From Crocinitomicaceae bacterium (GTDB taxonomy: Bacteria > Bacteroidota > Bacteroidia > Flavobacteriales_D > Crocinitomicaceae): 8,709 nucleotides of DNA. The position numbers and the translations under genes were made by a program. The stretch is from positions 1 through 8,709 of the forward strand of contig JAURNA010000129.1 of assembly GCA_030830385.1 (NCBI GenBank). The letters run 5' to 3'. This document shows positions 1 to 6,511 of this stretch, one piece after another (the first letter of the stretch is position 1; each line of letters begins with the position of its first letter). Below the pieces are notes generated by a model, which was given only the letters and a program-made list of their open reading frames with translations, was not told the DNA's origin and ran no database searches.

Positions 1-444
1 CAAGAGGATTTGAACACCCTGTTGAGCCGTCCAACGCGAGTTTGCGGAATGGTGAGAAATACCGGGGCACCCGGTGGGGGACCTTTCTGGATTGAAGATT
101 CACCGATTTCCTCCAAGCAAATTGTAGAAAAAGTGCAGATTCAGGACACTCCTGACCAAAAGAGCATATTGAGCGAAAGTAGCCATTTCAATCCGGTGAT
201 GATCGCTCTTTCGCCTACGGATGCCAGCGGTCGTAAAGTTGATCTCATGCAATTTCGGGACGATTCCAAGTTTTTATCCGTAGCGAAAACCCATCAGGGA
301 GTCCCCATCTTCTACAACGAACTTCCCGGCCTTTGGAACGGAGGTATGCACCATTGGAATACGGTCTTCGTGGAAATTCCATCCGAAGCGTTCAGTCCCG
401 TAAAAAATATGGCAGATTTACTATCGGTCGCTCACAGACCTTAG
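1..444 (+). CDS. DUF4301 family protein, C-terminal part (5' truncated)
   Basis: This is the last 147 residues of a protein whose start lies left of the window; the frame is open from base 1, so the TTG at 10-12 is almost certainly an internal leucine. The tail carries motifs I associate with DUF4301, a roughly 500-residue Bacteroidota family of unknown function: RVCGMV followed by a glycine-rich GGGPFW segment, then HFNPV, and the near-terminal block GLWNGGMHHWNTVFVEIP followed by FSPVK and a DLL segment. No signal peptide or membrane segment is visible in this part. The gene converges on the DUF58 gene: its TAG stop (442-444) overlaps the TAA of that gene (443-441), so the two share the bases TTAG. 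The family assignment rests on recalled motif similarity; the biochemical role is unknown. Confidence 0.85.
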   Translation, partial: QEDLNTLLSRPTRVCGMVRNTGAPGGGPFWIEDSPISSKQIVEKVQIQDTPDQKSILSESSHFNPVMIALSPTDASGRKVDLMQFRDDSKFLSVAKTHQGVPIFYNELPGLWNGGMHHWNTVFVEIPSEAFSPVKNMADLLSVAHRP

Positions 445-1361
445 TGCAGGCGTTGGCGCTTGAGCAAGTAGGTGAGCAACACCGTGTTGTAACCGTCGGC
501 AATATCGGCCGGCATAAAATCAATACCGTAGTCCGAGCATTTCATTTCGATTTCCTTGAAATACTTCTGAATGGCTCCTGTGTATGCTTCTTTGAATTGG
601 TTCGGCTGTAGTTTGATCTGATCTCCGGTTTCCATATCAACCAATTGATACGGACGATTTTCCAGGTCAAAATCAACTTCCGATTTCTTATCAACAACAT
701 GGAAGAGGATTACTTCGTGCTTATTGTGCTTTAAGTGCTGAAGCGCTTGAAAGAGTTCCTCCAGCCGTTCCGGATCATCCAGCAAATCAGAAAAAATCAC
801 AACCAAACTCCGTTGGTGACTCAATTCAGCAATGTCGTGAAGAGCCTGAATTGCGGCTGTCGATTTACGAGCGTTTTTGGAATATTCCTCAAGGTGTTTC
901 TCCAGTTCGGCATACAAATAACGATGGTGTCGCATTGACGAACGAGCCGCTGTGTGAAGATTCAAATGATCCGTAAACAACGAAATCCCGACTGCATCCC
1001 GCTGCTTTCGGAGAAGCTCAATCAACGACGCTGCCGCGTATATGGAGAACCCAATTTTATTCTCTTCCTGCCCCTGGGGATACTGCATAGAACTCGAGCA
1101 GTCGATTACAATTTGACACCGGAGATTCGTTTCCTCCTCATATTTCTTCGTAAACAGCTTCTCGGTACGGGCATATAGTTTCCAATCGATGTGTCGGGTC
1201 GATTCTCCCTTATTGTAGAGCCGGTGTTCGGCAAATTCAACCGAAAACCCATGAAACGGACTTTTGTGCAATCCGGTGATAAACCCCTCAACGACTTGTT
1301 TGGCCAACAATTCCAGATTCCCAAAATAGGCAAGCTTCTCTCGATTGATCGTTCCTTTCAT
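441..1361 (-). CDS. DUF58 domain-containing protein (vWA-like)
   Basis: A 306-residue cytoplasmic protein without signal peptide or membrane segments. The DUF58 signature is clear at about residues 50-80 (RHIDWKLYARTEKLFTKKYEEET). It is followed by a von Willebrand A-type fold with a MIDAS-like DCSSS at residues 87-91 (Asp87, Ser89, Ser91), SLFTD at 127-131 and VVIFSDLLDD at 187-196. These are the usual metal-site elements. DUF58 proteins normally sit beside a MoxR AAA+ ATPase and BatA/BatB-type proteins and are thought to help such ATPases act on client proteins; no such partner is visible here. The reading frame stays open 86 codons upstream of the ATG at 1361. That extension would lie inside the transporter gene in another frame and lacks family similarity, so I start at 1361, where MKGTINREKLAYFGNLELLAK begins the conserved region. 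It lies 20 bp downstream of the transporter gene, probably co-transcribed. Confidence 0.92.
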   Translation of the reverse strand: MKGTINREKLAYFGNLELLAKQVVEGFITGLHKSPFHGFSVEFAEHRLYNKGESTRHIDWKLYARTEKLFTKKYEEETNLRCQIVIDCSSSMQYPQGQEENKIGFSIYAAASLIELLRKQRDAVGISLFTDHLNLHTAARSSMRHHRYLYAELEKHLEEYSKNARKSTAAIQALHDIAELSHQRSLVVIFSDLLDDPERLEELFQALQHLKHNKHEVILFHVVDKKSEVDFDLENRPYQLVDMETGDQIKLQPNQFKEAYTGAIQKYFKEIEMKCSDYGIDFMPADIADGYNTVLLTYLLKRQRLH

Positions 1362-1381
1362 CGGTTGTAAAGATAGCAAAC

Positions 1382-2266
1382 TTAGATCCGCTTGCGAAGG
1401 ATTGCATTGAGCGTAACGCCAAAAATTATTAATAAAATTCCGAGAGATACAATCCAGCTGAGTGCCTCTTCGAACACGAAATAACCGATAAGGAATGCAT
1501 AGATCGCTCCGAGGTACTGAATGGGAGTCACATTCGATGCGGGGGCCTCGTGCAAAGCCTTCGTCAATAGAATTTGTGCAAATTGCGTGAACAAACCAAT
1601 GATGAGCAGGATGACCCATTCAACTCCCTGAGGCATTATGAATTCAAACAAACAGAAAATCACCATGAACGGAATGGCAACCATCGGAAAGTAAAGAACG
1701 ATAGAAATCGGTGCGTCCGTTGTTCGAAGTTTCACAATCGCCGTGTAGGCAATTCCTGAAAATACAGCCGATAGCATGCCGAGCCCCAACCAAAACGGTG
1801 AAATAACCGTGGCATTCCCGGCAATTGAGTCCCAGCCAACCAGTACAACACCGCTAAACGAAACTCCTATGAAGAACCATTGAAGCAATCGAACCTTTTC
1901 ATTCAGGAGAACCATAGCAAAAATTACGGTAAAAATAGGAGCGAGGTATTGAACCACAGACGCCACAGCCATGGGCAGGTAGTGAAGTGTGTAGAAAAAA
2001 ATCGTCAATGCGATGGTTCCGGACAATCCCCGGATCAGTAGCCATTTTCGATTCACTCCAAACACCGGTAATTTCTTCCTCCGGATGATCCACAAGCTCA
2101 GTAAAAAAGACACAATCGATCGGGCAAGAACAAGCTCATGACCAGGGTACTTCTGGAGTTGCCCAATTCCGATCCAATCCAGATTCGAGCCAAGTAACTT
2201 TACAAAAAAGTTCACGACTAAAAAGCAAAGGCCCGAAAGGACCATGTAAAGCACACCTTTGTTCAC
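1382..2266 (-). CDS. EamA/DMT-family inner-membrane transporter
   Basis: A 294-residue, strongly hydrophobic protein with about ten predicted membrane segments, arranged as two EamA repeats at roughly residues 5-144 and 158-290. Family-like features include HELVLARSIVSF at the start of the second segment, FFYTLHYLPMAVASVVQYLAPIFTVIFA in the first repeat, and TPIQYLGAIYAFLIGYFVFEE in the second. The protein ends with a short basic tail (RKRI). DMT proteins export or import small metabolites such as amino acids or nucleobases; the substrate cannot be told from sequence. The start is GTG at 2266-2264: an in-frame TAA lies eight codons upstream and there is no ATG between. The ATG at codon 8 (2245) is possible but would clip the first helix. 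It is first of a minus-strand pair with the DUF58 gene, and divergent from the exported-protein gene at 2346. Confidence 0.93.
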   Translation of the reverse strand: MNKGVLYMVLSGLCFLVVNFFVKLLGSNLDWIGIGQLQKYPGHELVLARSIVSFLLSLWIIRRKKLPVFGVNRKWLLIRGLSGTIALTIFFYTLHYLPMAVASVVQYLAPIFTVIFAMVLLNEKVRLLQWFFIGVSFSGVVLVGWDSIAGNATVISPFWLGLGMLSAVFSGIAYTAIVKLRTTDAPISIVLYFPMVAIPFMVIFCLFEFIMPQGVEWVILLIIGLFTQFAQILLTKALHEAPASNVTPIQYLGAIYAFLIGYFVFEEALSWIVSLGILLIIFGVTLNAILRKRI

Positions 2267-2345
2267 GGCGCGAATCTACTTCGGATTTATCAGTTCATCG
2301 TCATTCAGTGAAATTAAATTGGTAGTTTAGCGTTACGACTTTCAT
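2267..2345. promoter_or_regulatory. divergent intergenic region, presumed promoters
   Basis: This 79-bp gap separates two genes transcribed in opposite directions, so it should hold a promoter for each. I find no perfect Bacteroidota -7 element (TAnnTTTG). The best + strand candidate is TAGTTTAG at 2323-2330, one mismatch, about 15 bp before the ATG at 2346; no clear -33 TTTG lies at the right distance. On the minus strand only weaker matches are seen in the A/T-rich stretch around 2311-2320. The location is inferred from gene orientation rather than from strong motifs. Confidence 0.35.
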
Positions 2346-2996
2346 ATGGACGTAAAAAAACATGTAGTTCTGATTTGTCTTTCGTTTGCTGCGCTCACAT
2401 ACGGGCAAAAGGAAGAACCCAGGTGGACGTTTAATGCTGAGCTGGGATTACCGGTTGAACTTGCGAATCCTGCATTTAAGGAAATCATGCAGGGGCTCGT
2501 TGGCGCATCTGCTTACATGCAGCGCAAACTTCCGCTTGATCTCAATGTTGGGCTCGGTGTGAAATACAGCTATTTCAAAATCAATGAGTTCAGTATTCCG
2601 GAACCTGTCTTTGGGGGAATGCACACAGGAGCAGCCTACGGAAAGATCGGTTGGGGCAAGTTTCACAACGATCGCTTTGCCACTGATTTCGGTTTGAAGA
2701 TTGGCTACGCACAAAATTATTACGACACCGATGTAAACAAATTGCTGAGCGTAAACCCGGTAGTTCAGGCAGCCTTCTATACAGAATTTGTAACGTCCCT
2801 GATTCTCACTGCCGATGAAAAGAACTCCTATCGATGGATCATCGGTTACGGATCATTCGGCAGAGGTTTCAATCCCGCTGACATCGGCATTCAATCAAAC
2901 GAAGGCTACGATCCGGAAACGTTTGCCAGACGCACGCAATACCTTATTGTAGGTTTTGGTTACACGTACTATTTGGGTGTCAAAGGAGGAGACTAG
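2346..2996 (+). CDS. exported protein of unknown function, probable outer-membrane beta-barrel
   Basis: A 216-residue protein I do not recognise. It starts with a typical signal peptide (basic MDVKKH, hydrophobic VVLICLSFAALTYG) with likely cleavage before Gln21, a pattern common in Bacteroidota exported proteins; no lipobox cysteine is present. The mature part has no long hydrophobic helix but many alternating, aromatic- and glycine-rich stretches such as LNVGLGVKYSYFKI, GAAYGKIGWG, FGLKIGYAQNYY, AAFYTEFVTSLILTA, YRWIIGYGSFGRGF and the near C-terminal YLIVGFGYTYYLGV. This is what an outer-membrane beta-barrel of about eight strands would look like. The start is the only ATG near the signal peptide. 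It heads the run leading into prmC, with a 3-bp gap, and its last codons contain the prmC ribosome-binding site. A periplasmic beta-sandwich is the main alternative. The function is unknown. Confidence 0.8.
   Translation: MDVKKHVVLICLSFAALTYGQKEEPRWTFNAELGLPVELANPAFKEIMQGLVGASAYMQRKLPLDLNVGLGVKYSYFKINEFSIPEPVFGGMHTGAAYGKIGWGKFHNDRFATDFGLKIGYAQNYYDTDVNKLLSVNPVVQAAFYTEFVTSLILTADEKNSYRWIIGYGSFGRGFNPADIGIQSNEGYDPETFARRTQYLIVGFGYTYYLGVKGGD
2984..2989 (+). promoter_or_regulatory. ribosome-binding site of prmC
   Basis: A perfect AGGAGG lies ten bases before the prmC ATG at 3000, inside the last codons (Lys-Gly-Gly-Asp) of the upstream gene. It is the only textbook Shine-Dalgarno I see ahead of any start in this window, and it supports the chosen prmC start. 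It suggests that prmC initiates independently, rather than relying only on readthrough by ribosomes from the upstream gene. Confidence 0.8.
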
Positions 2997-2999
2997 TCC

Positions 3000-3890
3000 A
3001 TGTTTGTCAAGGAAAATACGGTTCCCGAGATCTCGAATTATTTCAAGAATCGATTGGCCGGTCTGTACTCCGATCGTGAAGTAAAAACCCTGGTCCGTGA
3101 GTTCGTTTGCCAACGAATGAATATCAACACCGCAGATTGGTACCTTAGCCAGAACATACTCTTCTCCGAATCCGATTTACTCTACTTTCGATCGGTTGTA
3201 AAACGCCTCGAAAAAAACGAACCCTTTCAATATGTCCTGGGAAAAACCGAATTCTGTGGATTGGAGTTGATCTGCGACAAACGTGCGCTGATCCCACGTC
3301 CGGAAACAGAAGAGCTCGTTGTGTGGGCGGTTGACACCATAAAAGACATCAAAAATCCTACCATTTTTGATATGTGTGCAGGTTCCGGATGCATTGCCCT
3401 TTCCATAAAGTCGATGCTGATGTCAGCAAAGGTAATGGCAGGTGAGTATTCAGAAGAAGCAATTGCGCAGTTACGCGACAACATGGAAAAGACCAATCTA
3501 TCCCTTGATATTTTCAGTATCGATGCATTGAATGCCGGAGAATACAAGCAGTTTGAACCCAACTCTATCGACTGTGTGGTTTCCAACCCTCCGTACATAG
3601 CTGCCAATGAACTGCAGGGGATGGATGCAAACGTAGTTGATTATGAGCCACACATGGCACTGTTCGTTCCCGATTCTGATCCTTTGGTCTTTTATCGGAC
3701 CATTGTGGAAGAATGTAAGAATCTCGTTCGAAATGAGGGATGGTATTTTTTTGAAATTCACGAGCATCTGGCCGAAGACATGAAAGAAATGCTCACTGAA
3801 TTAGGGCTTGTCAACATTGAATTGAGGAAAGATTTGCAGGAAAAACCACGAATGATTCGAGCACAACGCGTAGTTTCACAGCATGGATAA
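3000..3890 (+). CDS. prmC: peptide chain release factor N5-glutamine methyltransferase
   Basis: A 296-residue SAM-dependent methyltransferase that methylates the glutamine of the GGQ motif in release factors RF1 and RF2, tuning translation termination in the cytosol. The N-terminal helical domain (about 1-75) leads into the conserved PFQYVLGKTEFCGLEL (75-90) and IPRPETEEL (98-106). The Rossmann domain carries motif I DMCAGSGC (124-131), and the substrate-binding NPPY lies at 196-199, with the typical continuation IAANEL. The length fits the family (about 280-300). The acidic residue after the second strand, usually Asp in a DIS-type motif, is Glu149 (GEYSEEA), a conservative change. The ATG is set by the AGGAGG ten bases upstream. 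The 3' end overlaps ligA by 8 bp. PrmB, which modifies ribosomal protein L3, also has NPPY, but the general pattern and N-terminal domain fit PrmC better. Confidence 0.95.
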   Translation: MFVKENTVPEISNYFKNRLAGLYSDREVKTLVREFVCQRMNINTADWYLSQNILFSESDLLYFRSVVKRLEKNEPFQYVLGKTEFCGLELICDKRALIPRPETEELVVWAVDTIKDIKNPTIFDMCAGSGCIALSIKSMLMSAKVMAGEYSEEAIAQLRDNMEKTNLSLDIFSIDALNAGEYKQFEPNSIDCVVSNPPYIAANELQGMDANVVDYEPHMALFVPDSDPLVFYRTIVEECKNLVRNEGWYFFEIHEHLAEDMKEMLTELGLVNIELRKDLQEKPRMIRAQRVVSQHG

Positions 3891-5895
3891 GAAGGGGATA
3901 GAACAGGAAATTGCACGACTTACCAAAGAGTTGAATCATCACAATCACCTGTATTATGTGGAAAATTCCCCTGAGATCAGCGATTACGAATTTGACATGC
4001 TCCTCAAGCAGCTACAAGAGCTGGAAGGGGCACATCCGGAGTTTGCATACGATAATTCACCCACCCAGCGCGTAGGAGGAGACATCACGAAGAAATTTGA
4101 GACGGTTGAGCACCGTTACGCGATGTTGTCGCTTTCGAACTCCTATTCAAAAGTAGAAATTGAAGACTGGGTGCAGCGTGTTCTCAAGCTCACAGACGGC
4201 GAAGAAATTCAATATGTATGTGAACTCAAATACGATGGAGTGGCCATTGGTATCCAATACGTGAACGGTAAATTAAACCGTGCTGTTACGCGGGGAGATG
4301 GAACCAGGGGGGAAGACATAACCACGAACGTGCGTACCATTCGAACGGTTCCTTTGGAACTCAAAGGAGATTTTCCTGAAGACATTGAAATTCGGGGAGA
4401 GATTTTTTTTCCACTCAAGAAATTTGAAGCACTCAACGAAAGCAGAAGAGAGAGCGGTGAACCTGAATTTGCCAACCCCCGAAATACGGCATCCGGAACC
4501 CTGAAAATGCAGGATTCGTCAATCGTTGCCAGCCGTGGACTCGATTGCTTTCTGTATGGAGTGTATGGATATTCAGGAACTGAGGGGCATTACGAAGCCG
4601 TCAAAAAAGCTGGCGAGTGGGGCTTCAAAGTGCCAAAGCCGGCAGAACGCTACATCGAACGAACAAACAGCCTCAAGGGCGTAATGAATTACATTTCTTA
4701 CTGGGACGAAAAGCGAAAATCACTTCCGTTCGAGATTGATGGTGTCGTTATCAAAGTGGACAGTTATGCGCAACAGGAAACGCTGGGATTTACTGCGAAG
4801 TCTCCACGCTGGGCAATCGCATATAAATTTAAGGCGGAACGGGTCTCGACAACTCTGGAACATGTGAACTATCAGGTGGGAAGAACCGGAGCTGTAACTC
4901 CCGTTGCGAATTTAACGCCCGTACAGCTCGGAGGAACAACGGTCAAGCGTGCTTCACTTCACAACTCGGACCAAATTGAGAAGCTGGATTTGCACATTGG
5001 AGACGTCGTGTTCGTGGAAAAAGGAGGAGAGATCATTCCGAAAATCGTTGGCGTCGATACTTCCAGACGAAAACAGGCTGCTCAACCGGTAGATTTCCCG
5101 GAAAACTGCCCTGAATGCAAAACACAATTGATTCGGAGAGAAGGCGAGGCGCAACATTACTGTCCCAATGAACTTGGCTGCCCCCCTCAAATGAAAGGAC
5201 GTGTAGAACATTTTATAGGCCGGAAGGCGATGGATATTGACGGTTTGGGAGCAGAGACAGTTGATGCGCTCTTCGAAGCAGGTTTGATTCAAAATGCAGC
5301 TGATTTGTATTCGCTGACCTTTGATCAGGTGGTGAACCTGGATCGAATGGCGGATAAATCTGCCAACAACCTGATCAACGGTATTAAAGCATCCAAGGAA
5401 ATTCCTTTCGAACGTGTATTGTTTGGAATCGGAATCCGATTCGTCGGTGAAACAGTAGCCAAAAAACTTGCACGTCATTTCAAAAACATCGATGCGCTCA
5501 AAACGGCAGATTTCGATTCGTTGGTAGACGTTGATGAGATCGGAGAGAAGATCGCCATTTCCGTTCAGGAGTATTTTGCCGATGAGCGCAACCTTGAAAT
5601 CATCGAGAAACTGAAAGCAGCAGGCGTTCGGTTTGTGGTTGAAGAGAAGGAAGATGCCTCAAACAAGCTGGAAGGAAAATCCTTCGTGGTCTCAGGAGTG
5701 TTCGAGACTTTTGATCGGAAACAACTGAAAGAAATCATCGAGACAAACGGAGGGAAAAATGTGGGATCGATTTCCGCCAGAACTTCATACGTGGTTGCCG
5801 GGGAGAACATGGGACCGGCTAAATTGAAAAAGGCAGCTGATCTGGGAATTACCATATTGTCCGAACAAGAATTTATCGCGTTGCTCAATGGCTAA
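3883..5895 (+). CDS. ligA: NAD-dependent DNA ligase LigA
   Basis: A complete 670-residue bacterial DNA ligase that seals nicks in replication and repair using NAD+ as AMP donor. Domain Ia at the N-terminus has HHNHLYYVENSPEISDYEFD (about 19-38). The adenylation domain has the nucleotidyl-lysine motif ELKYDG with Lys116, then TRGDGTRGEDIT, EIRGEIFF (motif III), FEIDGVVIKVD (motif IV) and WAIAYKFKAE (motif V). An OB-fold region is followed by a four-cysteine zinc finger at Cys409, Cys412, Cys427 and Cys433, spaced exactly as in the Escherichia coli enzyme. Helix-hairpin-helix repeats follow, and a C-terminal BRCT domain begins near residue 595. No key residue is missing. The ATG at 3883 overlaps the prmC stop and the gene's own stop overlaps the next start, each by 8 bp, so it is likely translated by coupling within the operon. 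Confidence 0.98.
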   Translation: MDKKGIEQEIARLTKELNHHNHLYYVENSPEISDYEFDMLLKQLQELEGAHPEFAYDNSPTQRVGGDITKKFETVEHRYAMLSLSNSYSKVEIEDWVQRVLKLTDGEEIQYVCELKYDGVAIGIQYVNGKLNRAVTRGDGTRGEDITTNVRTIRTVPLELKGDFPEDIEIRGEIFFPLKKFEALNESRRESGEPEFANPRNTASGTLKMQDSSIVASRGLDCFLYGVYGYSGTEGHYEAVKKAGEWGFKVPKPAERYIERTNSLKGVMNYISYWDEKRKSLPFEIDGVVIKVDSYAQQETLGFTAKSPRWAIAYKFKAERVSTTLEHVNYQVGRTGAVTPVANLTPVQLGGTTVKRASLHNSDQIEKLDLHIGDVVFVEKGGEIIPKIVGVDTSRRKQAAQPVDFPENCPECKTQLIRREGEAQHYCPNELGCPPQMKGRVEHFIGRKAMDIDGLGAETVDALFEAGLIQNAADLYSLTFDQVVNLDRMADKSANNLINGIKASKEIPFERVLFGIGIRFVGETVAKKLARHFKNIDALKTADFDSLVDVDEIGEKIAISVQEYFADERNLEIIEKLKAAGVRFVVEEKEDASNKLEGKSFVVSGVFETFDRKQLKEIIETNGGKNVGSISARTSYVVAGENMGPAKLKKAADLGITILSEQEFIALLNG

Positions 5896-6334
5896 CCTCT
5901 GGAGTCATATCAATAGTCTTTTGCTCGTTGTCCCCTATGAAGACGTTACGAAGATCAGGAAATGGAGAGAGGCCCTGAAGAACGCTGGCCTGAATGTGCA
6001 CATTTGCAGGATTCTGTGCGTGATGGAATCTAAAAAGGAGCGAATGGAAATGCAGGAGATGAGCTACGTGGTGTTTCTCTCCGATGGTGATTTCGGATTG
6101 CTGGGTAAGTTGAAACACGAAGACGCAAAAAAAATATTTTCCGATCGATACGATGCCATCATCTCCATAGGAGAGGTTAAAGGCAGGATAGGTAAGGCAG
6201 TAAGCGGGGTTCGAAAACGATGGGATGTAGGCATAAATTCTACGGGTACACACGATATTTCGCTTGCTTCTGTTGATCTTTCACCCAATCACGTGATCGG
6301 ATTCCTGAAAAGCACACTTGAGAAACTTTCGTAG
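5888..6334 (+). CDS. small DUF6913-like protein between ligA and dapA
   Basis: A 148-residue protein without signal peptide or membrane helix, so probably cytoplasmic. It begins with a beta/alpha-like segment (SLLLVVPYEDVTKIRKWREALKNAGLNVHICRIL) and has a basic, helical middle (MESKKERMEMQEM). A block LLGKLKHEDAKKIFSDRYDAIISIGEVKGRIGKAVSGVRKRWDVGIN follows, resembling the Bacteroidota family DUF6913, in which a similarly small gene is, as I recall, often found next to ligA and dapA. The family's function is unknown. Its ATG overlaps the ligA stop by 8 bp, strongly suggesting that it is translated by coupling with ligA. It is the last gene before the non-coding gap, so it probably ends the operon. 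The family name is from memory and the match is moderate; the existence of the gene is secure from the overlap and open frame. Confidence 0.75.
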   Translation: MANLWSHINSLLLVVPYEDVTKIRKWREALKNAGLNVHICRILCVMESKKERMEMQEMSYVVFLSDGDFGLLGKLKHEDAKKIFSDRYDAIISIGEVKGRIGKAVSGVRKRWDVGINSTGTHDISLASVDLSPNHVIGFLKSTLEKLS

Positions 6335-6388
6335 AAACATCGTCTTTGTCAACAGTAGGATGAGGAAACAATTCCTTCCCTCCCGTTA

Positions 6389-6422
6389 CACGCACGAATA
6401 CAAATCGTAGCTTCGCTGCGTG
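6389..6422. repeat. imperfect inverted repeat, possible transcript-end hairpin
   Basis: The arms CACGCA (6389-6394) and TGCGTG (6417-6422) are perfectly complementary. Inside them, CGAA (6395-6398) can pair with TTCG (6412-6415) after a one-base bulge, giving about ten pairs around a 13-base loop. A competing inner hairpin CGTAGC/GCTGCG (6406-6420) is also possible. It lies 55 bp after the stop of the DUF6913-like gene. There is no T-run after it, so it is not a classical intrinsic terminator. It could mark the end of the prmC-ligA transcript or be a copy of a dispersed repeat. Confidence 0.4.
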
Positions 6423-6484
6423 AATCCATGGTTAATAATTCTGAAAACAGTGAGTTGCCGGGAATTCCAGCGAGTCAATTTGGT

Positions 6485-6492
6485 TAATTTTG
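6485..6492 (+). promoter_or_regulatory. candidate dapA promoter -7 element
   Basis: TAATTTTG is an exact match to the Bacteroidota -7 consensus TAnnTTTG recognised by the primary sigma factor of this phylum. It is placed 19 bp before the dapA ATG, which would give a short, A-rich leader (ACAACAAACAAAAGAA), usual for the group. A -33 TTTG at the expected spacing is not seen; the nearest TTG (6455-6457) is about 27 bp upstream, and TTTG at 6479-6482 is too close. This supports dapA as the start of a new transcription unit, but it rests on half a promoter. Confidence 0.45.
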
Positions 6493-6511
6493 TGAACAAC
6501 AAACAAAAGAA

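Noticed and set aside
426..440. GGTC/GACC 4-bp inverted repeat just before the convergent stops, considered as a terminator
   Set aside because: The stem is only four pairs with a seven-base loop and no T-run; it is expected by chance.
333..611. A + strand open frame crossing the DUF4301 stop
   Set aside because: It overlaps the conserved end of DUF4301 and the antisense of DUF58, and its translation has no family features.
1362..1619. An 86-codon N-terminal extension of the DUF58 frame on the minus strand
   Set aside because: It lies inside the transporter gene in another frame, has no DUF58-like sequence, and an ATG at 1361 fits the family start.
4954..5478. A 174-codon open frame on the minus strand
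   Set aside because: It is fully antisense to ligA, has no recognisable domain, and ligA is intact and well conserved there.
6363..6376. AGGAA/TTCCT small hairpin after the DUF6913-like gene
   Set aside because: The five A/T-containing pairs are too weak for a terminator and no T-tract follows.
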